The position numbers and the translations under genes were made by a program. The notes below the pieces were generated by a model, which did not search any database, was not told where the DNA came from, and worked only from the letters and a program-made list of their open reading frames with translations. This document shows, in pieces, positions 26,012-35,212 of a stretch of 53,976 bases of DNA. The stretch is from Oceanospirillum beijerinckii DSM 7166 (GTDB taxonomy: Bacteria > Pseudomonadota > Gammaproteobacteria > Pseudomonadales > Halomonadaceae), in assembly GCF_000422425.1 (NCBI RefSeq), contig NZ_AULT01000046.1, positions 1-53,976 on the forward strand. Reading direction: 5' to 3'. Position 1 is the stretch's first letter. Every line of letters begins with the position of its first letter.

Positions 26012-26506
26012 ATGAGCACAACTTTATTGGTTGTTATTATTTTTGCGATGGTAATCAGTCCGATTTTCTGGCTGGTGCCCTCTCGTCGTCAGCGCTATCA
26101 GATGCATATGCGTAAAATTGCGTTGCATGCGGGTATTAAAGTGCGTCTGGAAAAATTTGAACTGAATGGTGAAAAACATCCGGCTGTCGCTTATCGTTGG
26201 ATGAGGGATGCAGATGATAGAAAACAAGCTCGTCGTTTTCGTTTGGCCCATGTACCGCGTATGGAGAAGGATCAATTTGACGTGCGTGGTGATGAGTTTG
26301 TCGAGAACTGGGTATGGCTACAGTCACCTATTCCTGAAGCGACAGAAGAGCAACTGGAAGCTTTGAAAGAGTGTCTGTTGCAACTGCCGGAAGATACCCT
26401 GATCTTTGAATCCGGTACGGCAGCACTGACCATCTGGTGGCGTGAGAGAGGTATGCCGGAAGAGGTTGAGGCGATGCCTGAATGTTTATCAAAACTACCG
26501 CTCTAA
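26012..26506 (+). CDS. Conserved hypothetical protein with one N-terminal membrane segment
   Basis: I do not recognise a named family. The 164-residue product has a single N-terminal transmembrane helix (LLVVIIFAMVISPIFWLV) followed by basic residues RRQRYQMHMRK, so the C-terminal domain should face the cytoplasm. The soluble part is a compact alpha/beta domain ending in a WWRERGMPEEVEAMP segment. The frame opens with TTG at 26006, but AGGAA sits 8 bases before the ATG at 26012, which I take as the start. The methyltransferase follows 40 bases downstream, probably in the same operon. Confidence 0.75.
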   Translation: MSTTLLVVIIFAMVISPIFWLVPSRRQRYQMHMRKIALHAGIKVRLEKFELNGEKHPAVAYRWMRDADDRKQARRFRLAHVPRMEKDQFDVRGDEFVENWVWLQSPIPEATEEQLEALKECLLQLPEDTLIFESGTAALTIWWRERGMPEEVEAMPECLSKLPL

Positions 26507-26546
26507 TATCCTTTAGCTCAGTCGTTAAAGCAGGCGAAGAGTACTT

Positions 26547-27212
26547 ATGATGACGTTACAACAACAGTCCGAACCTTTGGATCAGTCTCTGCAGCGTATG
26601 TTGCCGGAAGCCAGGGTGCAGGCTGTTGCTTTGCCTGATTTGCCAAAACTGAAGCTATGGCTGATTGACCCTGAGCCGGTAGACCGCCCATTTAGTCCCG
26701 AAGAAGTTGCTGCTATTAGCTATCATACCCCGTATTGGGCTTTTTGCTGGGGTAGCGGCTTGGCGTTAGCTCGGTATATTTTTTGTCATCCTGACCTGGT
26801 AAAGGGCAAGAGGGTTATCGATTTTGGTGCGGGCTCCGGTGTGGTTGCTGTGGCGTGTGCGATGGCGGGGGCCGAGGTTGTTGCATGTGATATTGACCCT
26901 GTCTCTCAGCAGGCGTGTCGTTCTAATGCGGCGTTGAACGGTGTTGAGTTGGAGGTGGCGGAAGACTTGTTAGCGCTAGATAAGCAATGGGCCGATCTGT
27001 TGATTGCCGCCGATGTGCTATACGACAGAGAAAATCTGCCCTGGTTGGATACGTTTAAATGTTTTGCCAGGGATATCTGGGTGGCAGACTCCAGAGTGAA
27101 AGACTTTTCCCATCCTGATTACTACCTGGCTGAGCAGATGCAGGCACGGACTCTGCCGGATATGGGGGAGCCCTATGAGTTCTCCCATATCCGCTTTTAT
27201 CGGCTAAGTTGA
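26547..27212 (+). CDS. Class I SAM-dependent methyltransferase (EtfB-lysine methyltransferase-like)
   Basis: The 221-residue protein has a Rossmann methyltransferase core. Its SAM motif is VIDFGAGSGVVAVACAMAGA (near residues 91-110), followed by VVACDIDPVSQQACRSNAALNGV and LLIAADVLYD. The preceding YHTPYWAFCWGSGLALARYI is typical of the METTL20/EtfB-KMT and PrmA-like group, where the tryptophan-rich patch precedes SAM binding. The substrate is a protein lysine or a small amine; it cannot be told apart here. Two adjacent ATGs (26547, 26550) are possible starts. Cytosolic, likely co-transcribed with the preceding membrane protein gene. Confidence 0.78.
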   Translation: MMTLQQQSEPLDQSLQRMLPEARVQAVALPDLPKLKLWLIDPEPVDRPFSPEEVAAISYHTPYWAFCWGSGLALARYIFCHPDLVKGKRVIDFGAGSGVVAVACAMAGAEVVACDIDPVSQQACRSNAALNGVELEVAEDLLALDKQWADLLIAADVLYDRENLPWLDTFKCFARDIWVADSRVKDFSHPDYYLAEQMQARTLPDMGEPYEFSHIRFYRLS

Positions 27213-27290
27213 GTTCATATCACCTGACTCTCTCGGTGCTAAAGTCGCCATACCCGGCACATGGTATGTACTCGTTGATCTCATTTGAGG

Positions 27291-28553
27291 TTATTGGGGC
27301 TGTAGCTCAAATCGATTAAATTCAGCTTGTTGCTGCCCCATGCAAATTTGATCCGCAATATATTTGCCCGCACCACAACCCATGGTCCAGCCCAAGGTGC
27401 CATGACCAGTATTGAGCCAGAGGTTATCGAAGTGGGTTTTTTCGATGTAAGGTAGGTTGGAGGGCGTTGTGGGTCTTAAACCGGCCCAGAAGCGGGCCTG
27501 ATCAAAACCGCCTGCTTCAGGAAACAGCTTTCTGGCTTGTTCAACAATCAAATCGCAGCGTTTGGCATTCAGTTCTGTTGAGTAACCCGCTAGCTCGCCA
27601 GTGCCTGCGACTCTGAGTTCATTACCTAAGCGGCTGTACATCAGCCGGTATTCATCATCGGTCAGGCTAACAAAAGGGGCGCAATCCTCGTGTTCGATGG
27701 GGAGGGTGATTGAGTAGCCTTTGGCCGGATAAATATTCAGATAGATGCCAACCCTTCGCAGTAGTGGTGCAGACCAGGCCCCCATGCAGACTACCATATG
27801 ATTAGCGCTGAGCCGGGTGTTGCCCAGTGCACCGTTCAGCCGCACATGCACACGCTTACCCTCCTGTTGTAGCTCCAGAATATGGGTGTTCAGGGCAAAC
27901 TCAACCCCCATATTCTGGCAGACCCGGCTGAGCTCCTGGCAGTATTGGTGGGCATCGCCAGACTCATCATCAGGGGTATATGTCGCGCCAATGATATTCT
28001 GGCTGGCCCAGCGCAGTGCAGGTTCCAGCATAAGGGCTTCTTCTTTGGAAAGAAACTGGCGGTCACAACCGTACTTCTGCATTAGTTCTGTTTCCGCCTT
28101 GATACTATCCAAGTCGTGTTTATTACGATAAATATGCAGAATGCCCCGCGTTTTATGGCGATAATCCAGCTGATACTCTTGCCGAACCTGTTGCAGCAGT
28201 TGACGTGAATAGGTCGTCAGCCTTAATAATTCGATAGTATTCTTCTGGGTATTGCTGCGACTGCACTGCCTTAACCAGCTAAACAACCAGCGCCATTGAT
28301 GAGGGTCAGCTTTCGGGCGAAACAGCAATGGGGCGTCATCCTGTATCAGCCAGTTCAGTACTTTCCAGGGGGCAGAGGGGGTTGCCCAAGGCATAGCATG
28401 ACTGACGGCAATCTGGCCGCCATTGGCGTAGGAGGCTTCTTTGGCCACGTCAGGCTGGCGATCAATAACTAGTACCTTATGTCCGGCTTTAGCCAGCCAA
28501 TAAGCAGTATTGACGCCTATGATACCGGCACCAAGTACAATGCTGTCATACAT
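27291..28553 (-). CDS. dadA: D-amino acid dehydrogenase DadA
   Basis: The 420-residue flavoprotein starts YDSIVLGAGIIGVNTAYWLA (GxGxxG FAD-binding) with VLVIDRQ at the end of the second strand. It continues with EASYANGGQIAVSHAMPWA, characteristic of DadA, and ends with the FAD-contacting NTGHGTLGWTMGCGAGKYIAD. DadA oxidises D-alanine and other D-amino acids to keto acids, feeding electrons to the respiratory chain at the inner membrane. Length fits E. coli DadA (432). The usual partner dadX (alanine racemase) is not adjacent. Single gene on the minus strand. Confidence 0.9.
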   Translation of the reverse strand: MYDSIVLGAGIIGVNTAYWLAKAGHKVLVIDRQPDVAKEASYANGGQIAVSHAMPWATPSAPWKVLNWLIQDDAPLLFRPKADPHQWRWLFSWLRQCSRSNTQKNTIELLRLTTYSRQLLQQVRQEYQLDYRHKTRGILHIYRNKHDLDSIKAETELMQKYGCDRQFLSKEEALMLEPALRWASQNIIGATYTPDDESGDAHQYCQELSRVCQNMGVEFALNTHILELQQEGKRVHVRLNGALGNTRLSANHMVVCMGAWSAPLLRRVGIYLNIYPAKGYSITLPIEHEDCAPFVSLTDDEYRLMYSRLGNELRVAGTGELAGYSTELNAKRCDLIVEQARKLFPEAGGFDQARFWAGLRPTTPSNLPYIEKTHFDNLWLNTGHGTLGWTMGCGAGKYIADQICMGQQQAEFNRFELQPQ

Positions 28554-28670
28554 GACTTATCTCCTATCCTATCCAGGATGCTGTCTTTGCTATTTTTATT
28601 TTGGTCTCTTTTGTTTGAGTGTAGACAAGATAGTAGGATTTGTGAGACTGCTGAGCGACATTCAAGTAAT

Positions 28671-28708
28671 AAAAAAGCGGATAACCCATTGAGTTATCCG
28701 CTTTTTTT
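28671..28708 (-). terminator. Strong bidirectional terminator after the REC/GGDEF pair
   Basis: AAAAAAGCGGATAAC pairs fully with GTTATCCGCTTTTTT around a 7-base loop, with A and T runs on both sides. It lies 17 bases beyond the stop of the minus-strand diguanylate cyclase gene and so closes that operon. Confidence 0.88.
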
Positions 28709-28724
28709 GTTTGAGCGTTCAGGT

Positions 28725-29735
28725 TTATGACTGCATAACCTGTAGTACCTTTAATACCCAGGTTTGACTTGGGTGTTGCTCAAAAATGTTGGCTTGGTTA
28801 CGGCCATTGCGCTTTGATTGATACAGAGCCTGATCCGAATGTTCCAGCCATTGTGTATGGTCATTCAGGTTAGAATTAAATTCACAGATGCCCAGACTGA
28901 TGGTGAACTTAATCTCCATATCTTCATAGGTGACTGGCGATGCTTCAATAAACTGGCGTAGGCGGTTGGCCATAATCAGTGCCTCTTGAGCGCCAGTATC
29001 CGGCAGGATAATACCAAACTCCTCACCGCCATAACGGCCAGAGATATCTGTTTCCCGCTGCATCTGGATCAGCGTTGAAGCCACCACTCGAATCACTTCA
29101 TCACCAGCCTGGTGGCCGTAGGTATCGTTGACTTTCTTAAAGTGATCAATATCAAACATGATCAGAGAAGATATGCCTTGGGTTCGACTGCAACGTCGGA
29201 ACTCCTGTACCAGGCTCTCTTCCCAGAATCCTCTGTTGTTCAGGCCGGTTAAACGGTCTGTACGACTTAGGCGTTCCAGCTCTGCGTTGGCTTTTTGCAA
29301 TTCAAGCTTGCCGACAGCGATATCGGTCACATCATAAACCAGGATGCAGACATGGCTAACACTCTTATCGATACCTGTCAGAGGAATTATGGTGATATTC
29401 TGATACATCACGTCTGATTTTCCTGTGAGAGGACGATAGCTTTTAAACTTAAACAGATACGGTCGCTGCTCCCAGGTAGAGTAGGCTCGACTGTCCAAAG
29501 TAAACACGGATTCTATCTTTCGACTTAGCCAGGCTTCTGGTAGTTCTGGGAACAGCTGGAATAGATTTTGGTCACGGGCCTTCGACGTTCGAACGCCACT
29601 GTGGTTTTCCATAAAACTATTCCACAGTTGGATCTTATTGCTTCTGTCCAGCACCACCAGGCCGACATCAGCGGTCTGCAGCATCTGCATCATCCAATGC
29701 AGGCCAGTCATATCCAGTTCGCTTGATTGTGTCAT
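28725..29735 (-). CDS. PAS-GGDEF diguanylate cyclase
   Basis: The 336-residue soluble protein has an N-terminal PAS-like domain (residues ~12-140: MLQTADVGLVVLDRSNKIQLWN). A short helical linker and a full GGDEF domain from ~165 follow, with RTDRLTGLNNRGF, FDIDHFKKVNDTYGH and the active loop GRYGGEEFG. The inhibitory RxxD site is intact (RETD five residues before GGEEF). It should make c-di-GMP from two GTP in the cytoplasm. Its ATG overlaps the stop of the upstream receiver protein gene by 4 bases (ATGA), so the two are translated together and probably act in one pathway. The PAS ligand is unknown. Confidence 0.92.
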   Translation of the reverse strand: MTQSSELDMTGLHWMMQMLQTADVGLVVLDRSNKIQLWNSFMENHSGVRTSKARDQNLFQLFPELPEAWLSRKIESVFTLDSRAYSTWEQRPYLFKFKSYRPLTGKSDVMYQNITIIPLTGIDKSVSHVCILVYDVTDIAVGKLELQKANAELERLSRTDRLTGLNNRGFWEESLVQEFRRCSRTQGISSLIMFDIDHFKKVNDTYGHQAGDEVIRVVASTLIQMQRETDISGRYGGEEFGIILPDTGAQEALIMANRLRQFIEASPVTYEDMEIKFTISLGICEFNSNLNDHTQWLEHSDQALYQSKRNGRNQANIFEQHPSQTWVLKVLQVMQS

Positions 29736-30727
29736 TTCAGATACCCCGCACGTTCCGACAGTGCCGGTATGGAATCCTCAGTAAGAATCAGAATGAGATC
29801 ACATTCTACTTTATGGTCCGGAATGCTGTAGTCAATTTCAATGGCCAGAATTTGCTGTTCTGCGCCATGCTTGCCCAGCAGTGGTGCTAAAGGTTGTTTG
29901 CGTCCCAGGATGACCGGGTGGCTGTAGCTTAGCTCCAGATCCAGCTGTTCAGCAATACCGTTCAGGCAGGCACCGGTCAGAATACCGGACAGGTCCATCA
30001 GAACTTCCAAATCATTATTGCCCTGACTGTTATCTTCGTACTGCATCAATTTGGCCATATGAGGAAAGCTGTCATCATTAACCAGCAGAACGGCTTCACC
30101 CGCAATACCCGAACCATTGAAGCCCTGAGTCACGCCCGTCAGGGATGTGATGTCCTTAGAGGCCAGTACATCCTGCAGGTTCTTATAGGCCGTTAGGTGA
30201 ACTTTAGGCACAGGCAGGTGAATAAAGGTACTCAGTAGGCTTGCCAGTTGGCTGCCAGCCTGGCCCATGGAAACGTTGACCACTTCCTGAACCAGATCGA
30301 CCAGAGCAACATCCTGGTCATCGAAACGTGCCAGCTCGCTTTCAGACTGCGGCTGAGCTTCGCTGATAATGCCAAACTGGGTCAGAATCTCAGTGATTTT
30401 TTCGGTGGTGACAGGCTTTTTAATAAAGTCGAGGGCACCCAGAGAGGTCACTTTCTTGTGAGCTTCAGGCTGAATATCACCAGACACTACCAGAACCATC
30501 GTCGGCAGGTCTTCTTTGCGAATGGCTTCCAGAACCTCGTAGCCATCCATAACGGGCATATTAAGGTCAAGAAAGAGAATGTCAGCTTTACCAGCCTTGA
30601 TCGCTTCGACTGCTTCCTTGCCGTGCTCTGCAAAGCTGATCTCGACATCCCAGCCGCCAGGTAGCGAACGGGCCATCTGCTTTCGTGCAAAACTAGAGTC
30701 ATCACATATGACGATGGGGGTAGTCAT
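29732..30727 (-). CDS. Response regulator: receiver domain fused to CheC/CheX-like phosphatase domain
   Basis: The 331-residue protein has an N-terminal receiver domain (residues 1-120: VICDDSSFARKQM, phosphoacceptor aspartate in ILFLDLNMPVMDG, K in FIKKPV). A CheC/CheX-like domain follows, with DLVQEVVNVSMGQAGSQL near residue 145, matching the D/S-x3-E-x2-N phosphatase motif. A second copy, DLSGILTGACLNGIAEQL near 245, lacks the glutamate-asparagine pair. It could sense phosphorylation and dephosphorylate CheY-type partners. It heads a two-gene operon with a diguanylate cyclase, tying chemotaxis-type phosphorelay to c-di-GMP. Function as a phosphatase is inference. Confidence 0.85.
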   Translation of the reverse strand: MTTPIVICDDSSFARKQMARSLPGGWDVEISFAEHGKEAVEAIKAGKADILFLDLNMPVMDGYEVLEAIRKEDLPTMVLVVSGDIQPEAHKKVTSLGALDFIKKPVTTEKITEILTQFGIISEAQPQSESELARFDDQDVALVDLVQEVVNVSMGQAGSQLASLLSTFIHLPVPKVHLTAYKNLQDVLASKDITSLTGVTQGFNGSGIAGEAVLLVNDDSFPHMAKLMQYEDNSQGNNDLEVLMDLSGILTGACLNGIAEQLDLELSYSHPVILGRKQPLAPLLGKHGAEQQILAIEIDYSIPDHKVECDLILILTEDSIPALSERAGYLK

Positions 30728-31117
30728 GTGTCACAGGAATCCTTTTTACTGTAATGAGAAACCGCATGCAGCTGAAATACTTAGCACACTTGCATAAGCA
30801 CCTAAAAGAACGTTATCTAATAAAGTTGGTATCAGAACGTTTTCAAACACTATTTTAAACACAGTGTTAGGTGGCTACATTTTTATTTTTACAAAATGAT
30901 ACAGAGGTTTTGTAAAGAACAACAGGTTTTCGTCTCTGATGGCGCAACTTTTGTGCGAATTTGGTGAGTGCAGAAGAGAGAATCGCGTGAAACAGCGTAC
31001 TGAAAATACTTTTTTGACTTTAGTCAGCTAAATCTTTAATTCGTCAATGGACTATTTCCATCAGTTTTGTCATTATGTGGCGCTGTTTTTTATTTTAACC
31101 GGTGAATACATAACTCT
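30728..31117. other. Gene-free divergent promoter region (390 bases)
   Basis: The region separates the minus-strand REC-CheC-like gene from a plus-strand diguanylate cyclase. It is AT-rich. A TTGACT at 31014-31019 could be a -35 box for the plus-strand gene, but the -10 at the right distance is weak. No coding frame or RNA structure stands out. Confidence 0.45.
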
Positions 31118-32281
31118 ATGAAAAAGGACACAATTTTGACAGGGCCTGAATCACTGTCACTGGGACAACGTGTTCGTCATCTTTTTGAATTGATGAAGGG
31201 GTACGAGCTTTTAGGTGCCCGGGAGCATCCCTCAGATTTCAATCAGATTCGGGCGGAATATATTAACACCCGGATTCGTTTATTGGCTCTGCTGTTTTCT
31301 ATTCTGACTCCGTTATGGATTCCAGTCGATTATCTGATCCTGCCAGAAGAAACCTTTCTGGATATTGTACTGGCGAGATTAGTGTTTTCTGCATCACTAC
31401 TGGCCTTATGGGTAAGAGCATCATATGTCCACTCTTTGTATAAGGCTCGGCGGCGTCTTGTAGTTTTGATGGTAATGCCTGCGTTCTTTCATCTCTCAAC
31501 GCAGTTTATTCTGGGGGAGCATCTGAACAATGACTACCTGGCTTCGTACACCTTTTTGCCCATACTGATTATTGCTATTCATTGTGTTTTCCCTTTAACA
31601 CTTAAAGAAGGTGTCCTGCTTGCTTTCTTTACCATCGTAGCTTTATCAATGGATGAGTTGGTTAAAAGGCAACTTTTTTCGCTGACATCGCTGAATAATA
31701 TGTGGTTGCTGGGCGTGATTATGTCCATTGCTATTTGGGCTCAACTTTCTCAACTGCACATGCAGCTGAAACTGTTTGAGCAGGCGACTACAGATGCTTT
31801 AACGGGATTACTTAATCGTCGTTCTTTTATGTCTCAGGTGGAAACAGAGTTGAGTCGTTCAGAGCGTTATAACCGCCCTTTGACAATGGCGCTGTTTGAT
31901 CTGGACTTCTTTAAACAGGTTAATGATGTGTATGGTCATCAGGCGGGTGATAAAGTGCTGGTGTACTTTTCCGAGTTATTGCGCGAAGAGTTGAGAGCAA
32001 CGGATATTATTGGCCGTTTCGGTGGTGAAGAGTTTATCGTAGCGTTGCCTGAAACACCGCTATCTGAGGCAGAACAGGTCATTAACCGGGTACTGCAAAG
32101 CTGTCGTGATACTGTTGTGGAGTTTGACGGCCGGGAAATTCATTTTACCTCCAGTGCAGGTTTGGGAGAGGTTCTGGTGGATGTGCAGTCCTCAATGAAG
32201 CTGGTCGATGGAGCGCTTTACGAAGCGAAAGACCGAGGGCGTGATCAGGTGGCATTGGCATCTGGTACTGCACGAGCATAA
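31118..32281 (+). CDS. Membrane-bound diguanylate cyclase (GGDEF)
   Basis: The 387-residue protein has an N-terminal membrane region of about six hydrophobic segments (residues ~50-215, MASE-like). A cytoplasmic GGDEF domain follows from ~225, with ATTDALTGLLNRRSF, FDLDFFKQVNDVYGHQAGDK and the active loop GRFGGEEFIVALP. The RxxD inhibitory site is present (RATD five residues before GGEEF). It should synthesise c-di-GMP in response to a membrane or extracellular cue that cannot be identified. Single gene; the convergent haem-type GGDEF gene starts 104 bases beyond, with a hairpin between. Confidence 0.9.
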   Translation: MKKDTILTGPESLSLGQRVRHLFELMKGYELLGAREHPSDFNQIRAEYINTRIRLLALLFSILTPLWIPVDYLILPEETFLDIVLARLVFSASLLALWVRASYVHSLYKARRRLVVLMVMPAFFHLSTQFILGEHLNNDYLASYTFLPILIIAIHCVFPLTLKEGVLLAFFTIVALSMDELVKRQLFSLTSLNNMWLLGVIMSIAIWAQLSQLHMQLKLFEQATTDALTGLLNRRSFMSQVETELSRSERYNRPLTMALFDLDFFKQVNDVYGHQAGDKVLVYFSELLREELRATDIIGRFGGEEFIVALPETPLSEAEQVINRVLQSCRDTVVEFDGREIHFTSSAGLGEVLVDVQSSMKLVDGALYEAKDRGRDQVALASGTARA

Positions 32282-32374
32282 TCTGCGGCCTTTTGGTCAT
32301 GTGTGTATTGAAATTGAGCGTTATCTTAGCTGATGGGACTGGTCAGTAAAGCTTTAAACCATATGAATAGTAAA

Positions 32375-32395
32375 GAGCCAGTATTCAACTGGCTC
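32375..32395 (-). terminator. Hairpin overlapping the stop of the haem-GGDEF gene
   Basis: GAGCCAGT pairs with ACTGGCTC around ATTCA. The stem includes the last codons of the minus-strand gene and is followed on that strand by CTCTTTACT, giving a modest T tract. Position between convergent genes supports a shared terminator. Confidence 0.5.
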
Positions 32396-33668
32396 GGCGG
32401 GCTCTCTTATTACGCTTCTGGTTATACATTGCCTCGTCAGCCTTACGTAGCAGCTCTTCAGTGGCGATGGCATCGTTAGGGTATATTGCATAACCGATAC
32501 TGGCTTCTAGAAAGAGTTTGGTTTTGCCCAGGTTTGCAATATTTTCGATTAAACCAATCTCAATATTCTTTTTCACTGCCAATACACCGGCAAGATTGGT
32601 ATTGGTCAGCAGAATGACAAACTCATCCCCGCCCAAGCGAATTACCAGGTCATTTCCTTTCACCTGGCGTTGCAGTACATGAGCAAAGTGCACCAGTGCC
32701 AGGTCACCGGCATCGTGACCTAATTCATCGTTGATCATTTTAAAGCGATCGAGATCAAGCAGCATCAGCGCACAGGGCTGCTCACTGTGCTTGGCTTTAC
32801 TCAGCAGGTTGGGCATCTGTTCGCTGAAATAGCGACGGTTATAAAGACCTGTCAGGGTATCCAGATAGGACGTTTCTTTCAGCTGACGATGGTACTCTTC
32901 TAGCTCTGCAGCCAGTTGGTTGAAGCTGTTTGCCAGTGTGTAAGATTCTTTCAGGTGGTAACGCTCGGGGTCGATTCTGGCTACAGTCAGGTCTTCTTTA
33001 ATACCTGCCCGTATTCGCCGGGACAGATCCCTCATTGGATGCACAATTCGTATACGCACTATGATAAACAGTGCGCTGAACAGGACTATCAGTGTTAGTG
33101 CGATCGCTACAATATAGAAGTTCAATGTATGATCCAGCGACTGTTGCATATGTTGGTCAGGGAAGCGAATATCCAAAACGCCGTGCACTTTGCCTATCGC
33201 TGAATTGGTATGGCAACCCAGACAGTTCTCCTCCGCCAGAATCGGGTAGAGGTAACGCATATAGCCGCCCTGGTTATAGATCATCGGATGCTGTGCTTTA
33301 ATTGCCTGTTGCAACTGTAGGTCAGTTCTTAACTGGTGCTGTGAGGGTTTATGAGTGCCAAATAATTCATCGATCACAGGTGTACGAATGAGCTGGACCT
33401 TACTGTCTCGTGTATTGATCTCCAGGGAATGCAGGAAACTGTCCATCTCCTCCCTTGACCAGCCTTTAATCATGCCGTGCCAAATGGTGCGAAAGATAAT
33501 TTCAGCCTGTTGTTGTGCATGATCTTCAGCCAGTTCCTGGACGGTCTCCCGTTTAAAGGATTGTGAGAAGAACAAGGTTGCGACCAGGCCTATGCTCATC
33601 ACGGTTAAAAAGGTGAGTGCGAGTGTTTTATAGGTTGAGTGTCTGGGGCTATAAGGGCTTACCGACAT
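32385..33668 (-). CDS. Diguanylate cyclase with periplasmic c-type haem sensor domain
   Basis: The 427-residue protein has two membrane helices (residues ~15-35 and ~183-208) framing a ~150-residue periplasmic domain. That domain contains ENCLGCHTNSAIG, a CxxCH motif for covalent c-type haem, as in DUF3365/Tll0287-like sensors. A HAMP-like segment and a GGDEF domain from ~265 follow: TSYLDTLTGLYNRRYF, LDLDRFKMINDELGHDAGD, IRLGGDEFVILL. The inhibitory site is altered (KGND instead of RxxD), so product inhibition may be lost. It likely couples redox, oxygen or NO at the periplasmic face to c-di-GMP production. Haem binding is inferred from motif. Confidence 0.88.
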   Translation of the reverse strand: MSVSPYSPRHSTYKTLALTFLTVMSIGLVATLFFSQSFKRETVQELAEDHAQQQAEIIFRTIWHGMIKGWSREEMDSFLHSLEINTRDSKVQLIRTPVIDELFGTHKPSQHQLRTDLQLQQAIKAQHPMIYNQGGYMRYLYPILAEENCLGCHTNSAIGKVHGVLDIRFPDQHMQQSLDHTLNFYIVAIALTLIVLFSALFIIVRIRIVHPMRDLSRRIRAGIKEDLTVARIDPERYHLKESYTLANSFNQLAAELEEYHRQLKETSYLDTLTGLYNRRYFSEQMPNLLSKAKHSEQPCALMLLDLDRFKMINDELGHDAGDLALVHFAHVLQRQVKGNDLVIRLGGDEFVILLTNTNLAGVLAVKKNIEIGLIENIANLGKTKLFLEASIGYAIYPNDAIATEELLRKADEAMYNQKRNKRARRAS

Positions 33669-33884
33669 GGAATTGCTATCTCTTGTTGGTTCACTTAATG
33701 ATTTTTAGGTTCTTAAGGCCTGAAGGTGTCATTACCTGAGTAAATCCATGGCCATAATGTGCCTTTTATTTCATGGTCATTAATGTAGAGAGCAAATATG
33801 ACAGTCTGTGCCAAAGTTTAAGGCAGAACTGTGATCGTATATTGGGGGGGCGATTGAGTCATACTCTCGTTCGAATGAGAGGCG

Positions 33885-35195
33885 TTACTTGGCTTTAACT
33901 ACGGGGATCTCCTGCCAACAGGTGGTATAGCGTGGCGAACGGTGGGCCATCTTCATCTGCCAGTTGGCCTCTTTTCTGGCCAGGCCAAAGCCAACGGCTT
34001 GCTTACCGATTTTATTATTGAGTTGATCCATTGTCTGCATCAGCTGTCGGCGCTTTTGTCCCTGTTCACTGATACTGGCTTGCTCTTTTTGAAACAGTCC
34101 CAGCTGCATGGGGCGGTGAGGGATCAGGTCCAGTAGCATCACTCCGGCTTTTTGATAACGCAAGCCTGGTTGATGTAACAGTTCCAGCTGTTCCTGAGCG
34201 TATTTAAGAATGAGGGCAGTATCATCCGTTGCTTGTGGCAAAGGATAGGCTCTGGCCTCTTTATGCTGCGGGCCAAAGCGGTTGCCATTGGTTCGAATGG
34301 TAACCAGCACGGCTTGAGCGAGACTGTTTTGCTTACGCAGCTTTTCACAGGCTATCTGACAGTGAAAGCGTATAGCTTCTTTAAGCTCAGCCAGGCTGTT
34401 GGTGGTTTTACTGAAGGAGCGGGAGCACATGATGTTTTGTCTGGGCTCTGGAGCATCATCTACATGAATACAGTGAGTGCCCTTGAGCTCAAGTGCCGTA
34501 CGGGCCACTAAGACATTAAAGTTACGTTTTAACCAACGGTGGTCGGTGTCCCGTAATTGCAGTGCTGTTTCGATACCTGCTTGCCTGAGCTTCTGTCCCA
34601 AACGACGGCCAATGCCCCAGATCTCTTCAATGGGTAGAGATTTTAACCAGATTAATAGCTCTGGATCATCGGCGTGTTCAAAGACGCACACGTTTTGACG
34701 GCCCGGCTGCTTTTTCGCCAGATGGCTGGCAATTTTGGCCAGAGTTTTACTGGGAGCTGCTCCAACGGACACAGGAATACCGGTGTAAATTGGTACCTTA
34801 CAGGCGATCTGTTGGCAGATATTGCTTACTGAATCCTGCATGCCTGATAGATCAAGAAAGGCTTCATCAATGGAGTAACGTTCAACACTGGGGCTAAAGC
34901 TGTCCAGGACCTGCATCACCCGTGAGGATAGGTCGCCGTAGAGCGCATAGTTGGAAGAGCGCAGGATAATTCCGAAACGATTTTGCAGCGGATAGACCTG
35001 AAACGCTGGCGTGGCCATCTCGATATTCAGGGCTTTCAACTCGGCAGAGCGTGCGATAACACAGCCATCATTATTGGATAGCACACCGATAGGTTTGCCA
35101 ATCAAGGCAGGATCAAAGACCCGTTCGCAGGAAGCATAGAAGTTATTGCAATCCACCAGTGCTACCATGGACTGAGGTAAGGCATCCGTGCTCAT
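33885..35195 (-). CDS. umuC: DNA polymerase V catalytic subunit UmuC
   Basis: The 436-residue Y-family polymerase starts MVALVDCNNFYASCERVFDP, carrying the first metal aspartate and the steric tyrosine. It continues with YSIDEAFLDLSGM, with the catalytic D-E pair, and the helix-hairpin-helix segment EIWGIGRRLGQKLRQAGI. Together with UmuD' it performs error-prone synthesis across lesions in the SOS response. Length is that of E. coli UmuC (422) plus a short tail. The ATG has GGAG 6 bases upstream. It follows umuD after 17 bases and shares its LexA-controlled promoter. Active-site residues look intact. Confidence 0.96.
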   Translation of the reverse strand: MSTDALPQSMVALVDCNNFYASCERVFDPALIGKPIGVLSNNDGCVIARSAELKALNIEMATPAFQVYPLQNRFGIILRSSNYALYGDLSSRVMQVLDSFSPSVERYSIDEAFLDLSGMQDSVSNICQQIACKVPIYTGIPVSVGAAPSKTLAKIASHLAKKQPGRQNVCVFEHADDPELLIWLKSLPIEEIWGIGRRLGQKLRQAGIETALQLRDTDHRWLKRNFNVLVARTALELKGTHCIHVDDAPEPRQNIMCSRSFSKTTNSLAELKEAIRFHCQIACEKLRKQNSLAQAVLVTIRTNGNRFGPQHKEARAYPLPQATDDTALILKYAQEQLELLHQPGLRYQKAGVMLLDLIPHRPMQLGLFQKEQASISEQGQKRRQLMQTMDQLNNKIGKQAVGFGLARKEANWQMKMAHRSPRYTTCWQEIPVVKAK

Positions 35196-35212
35196 CGTAT
35201 CTCCTTATTCCA

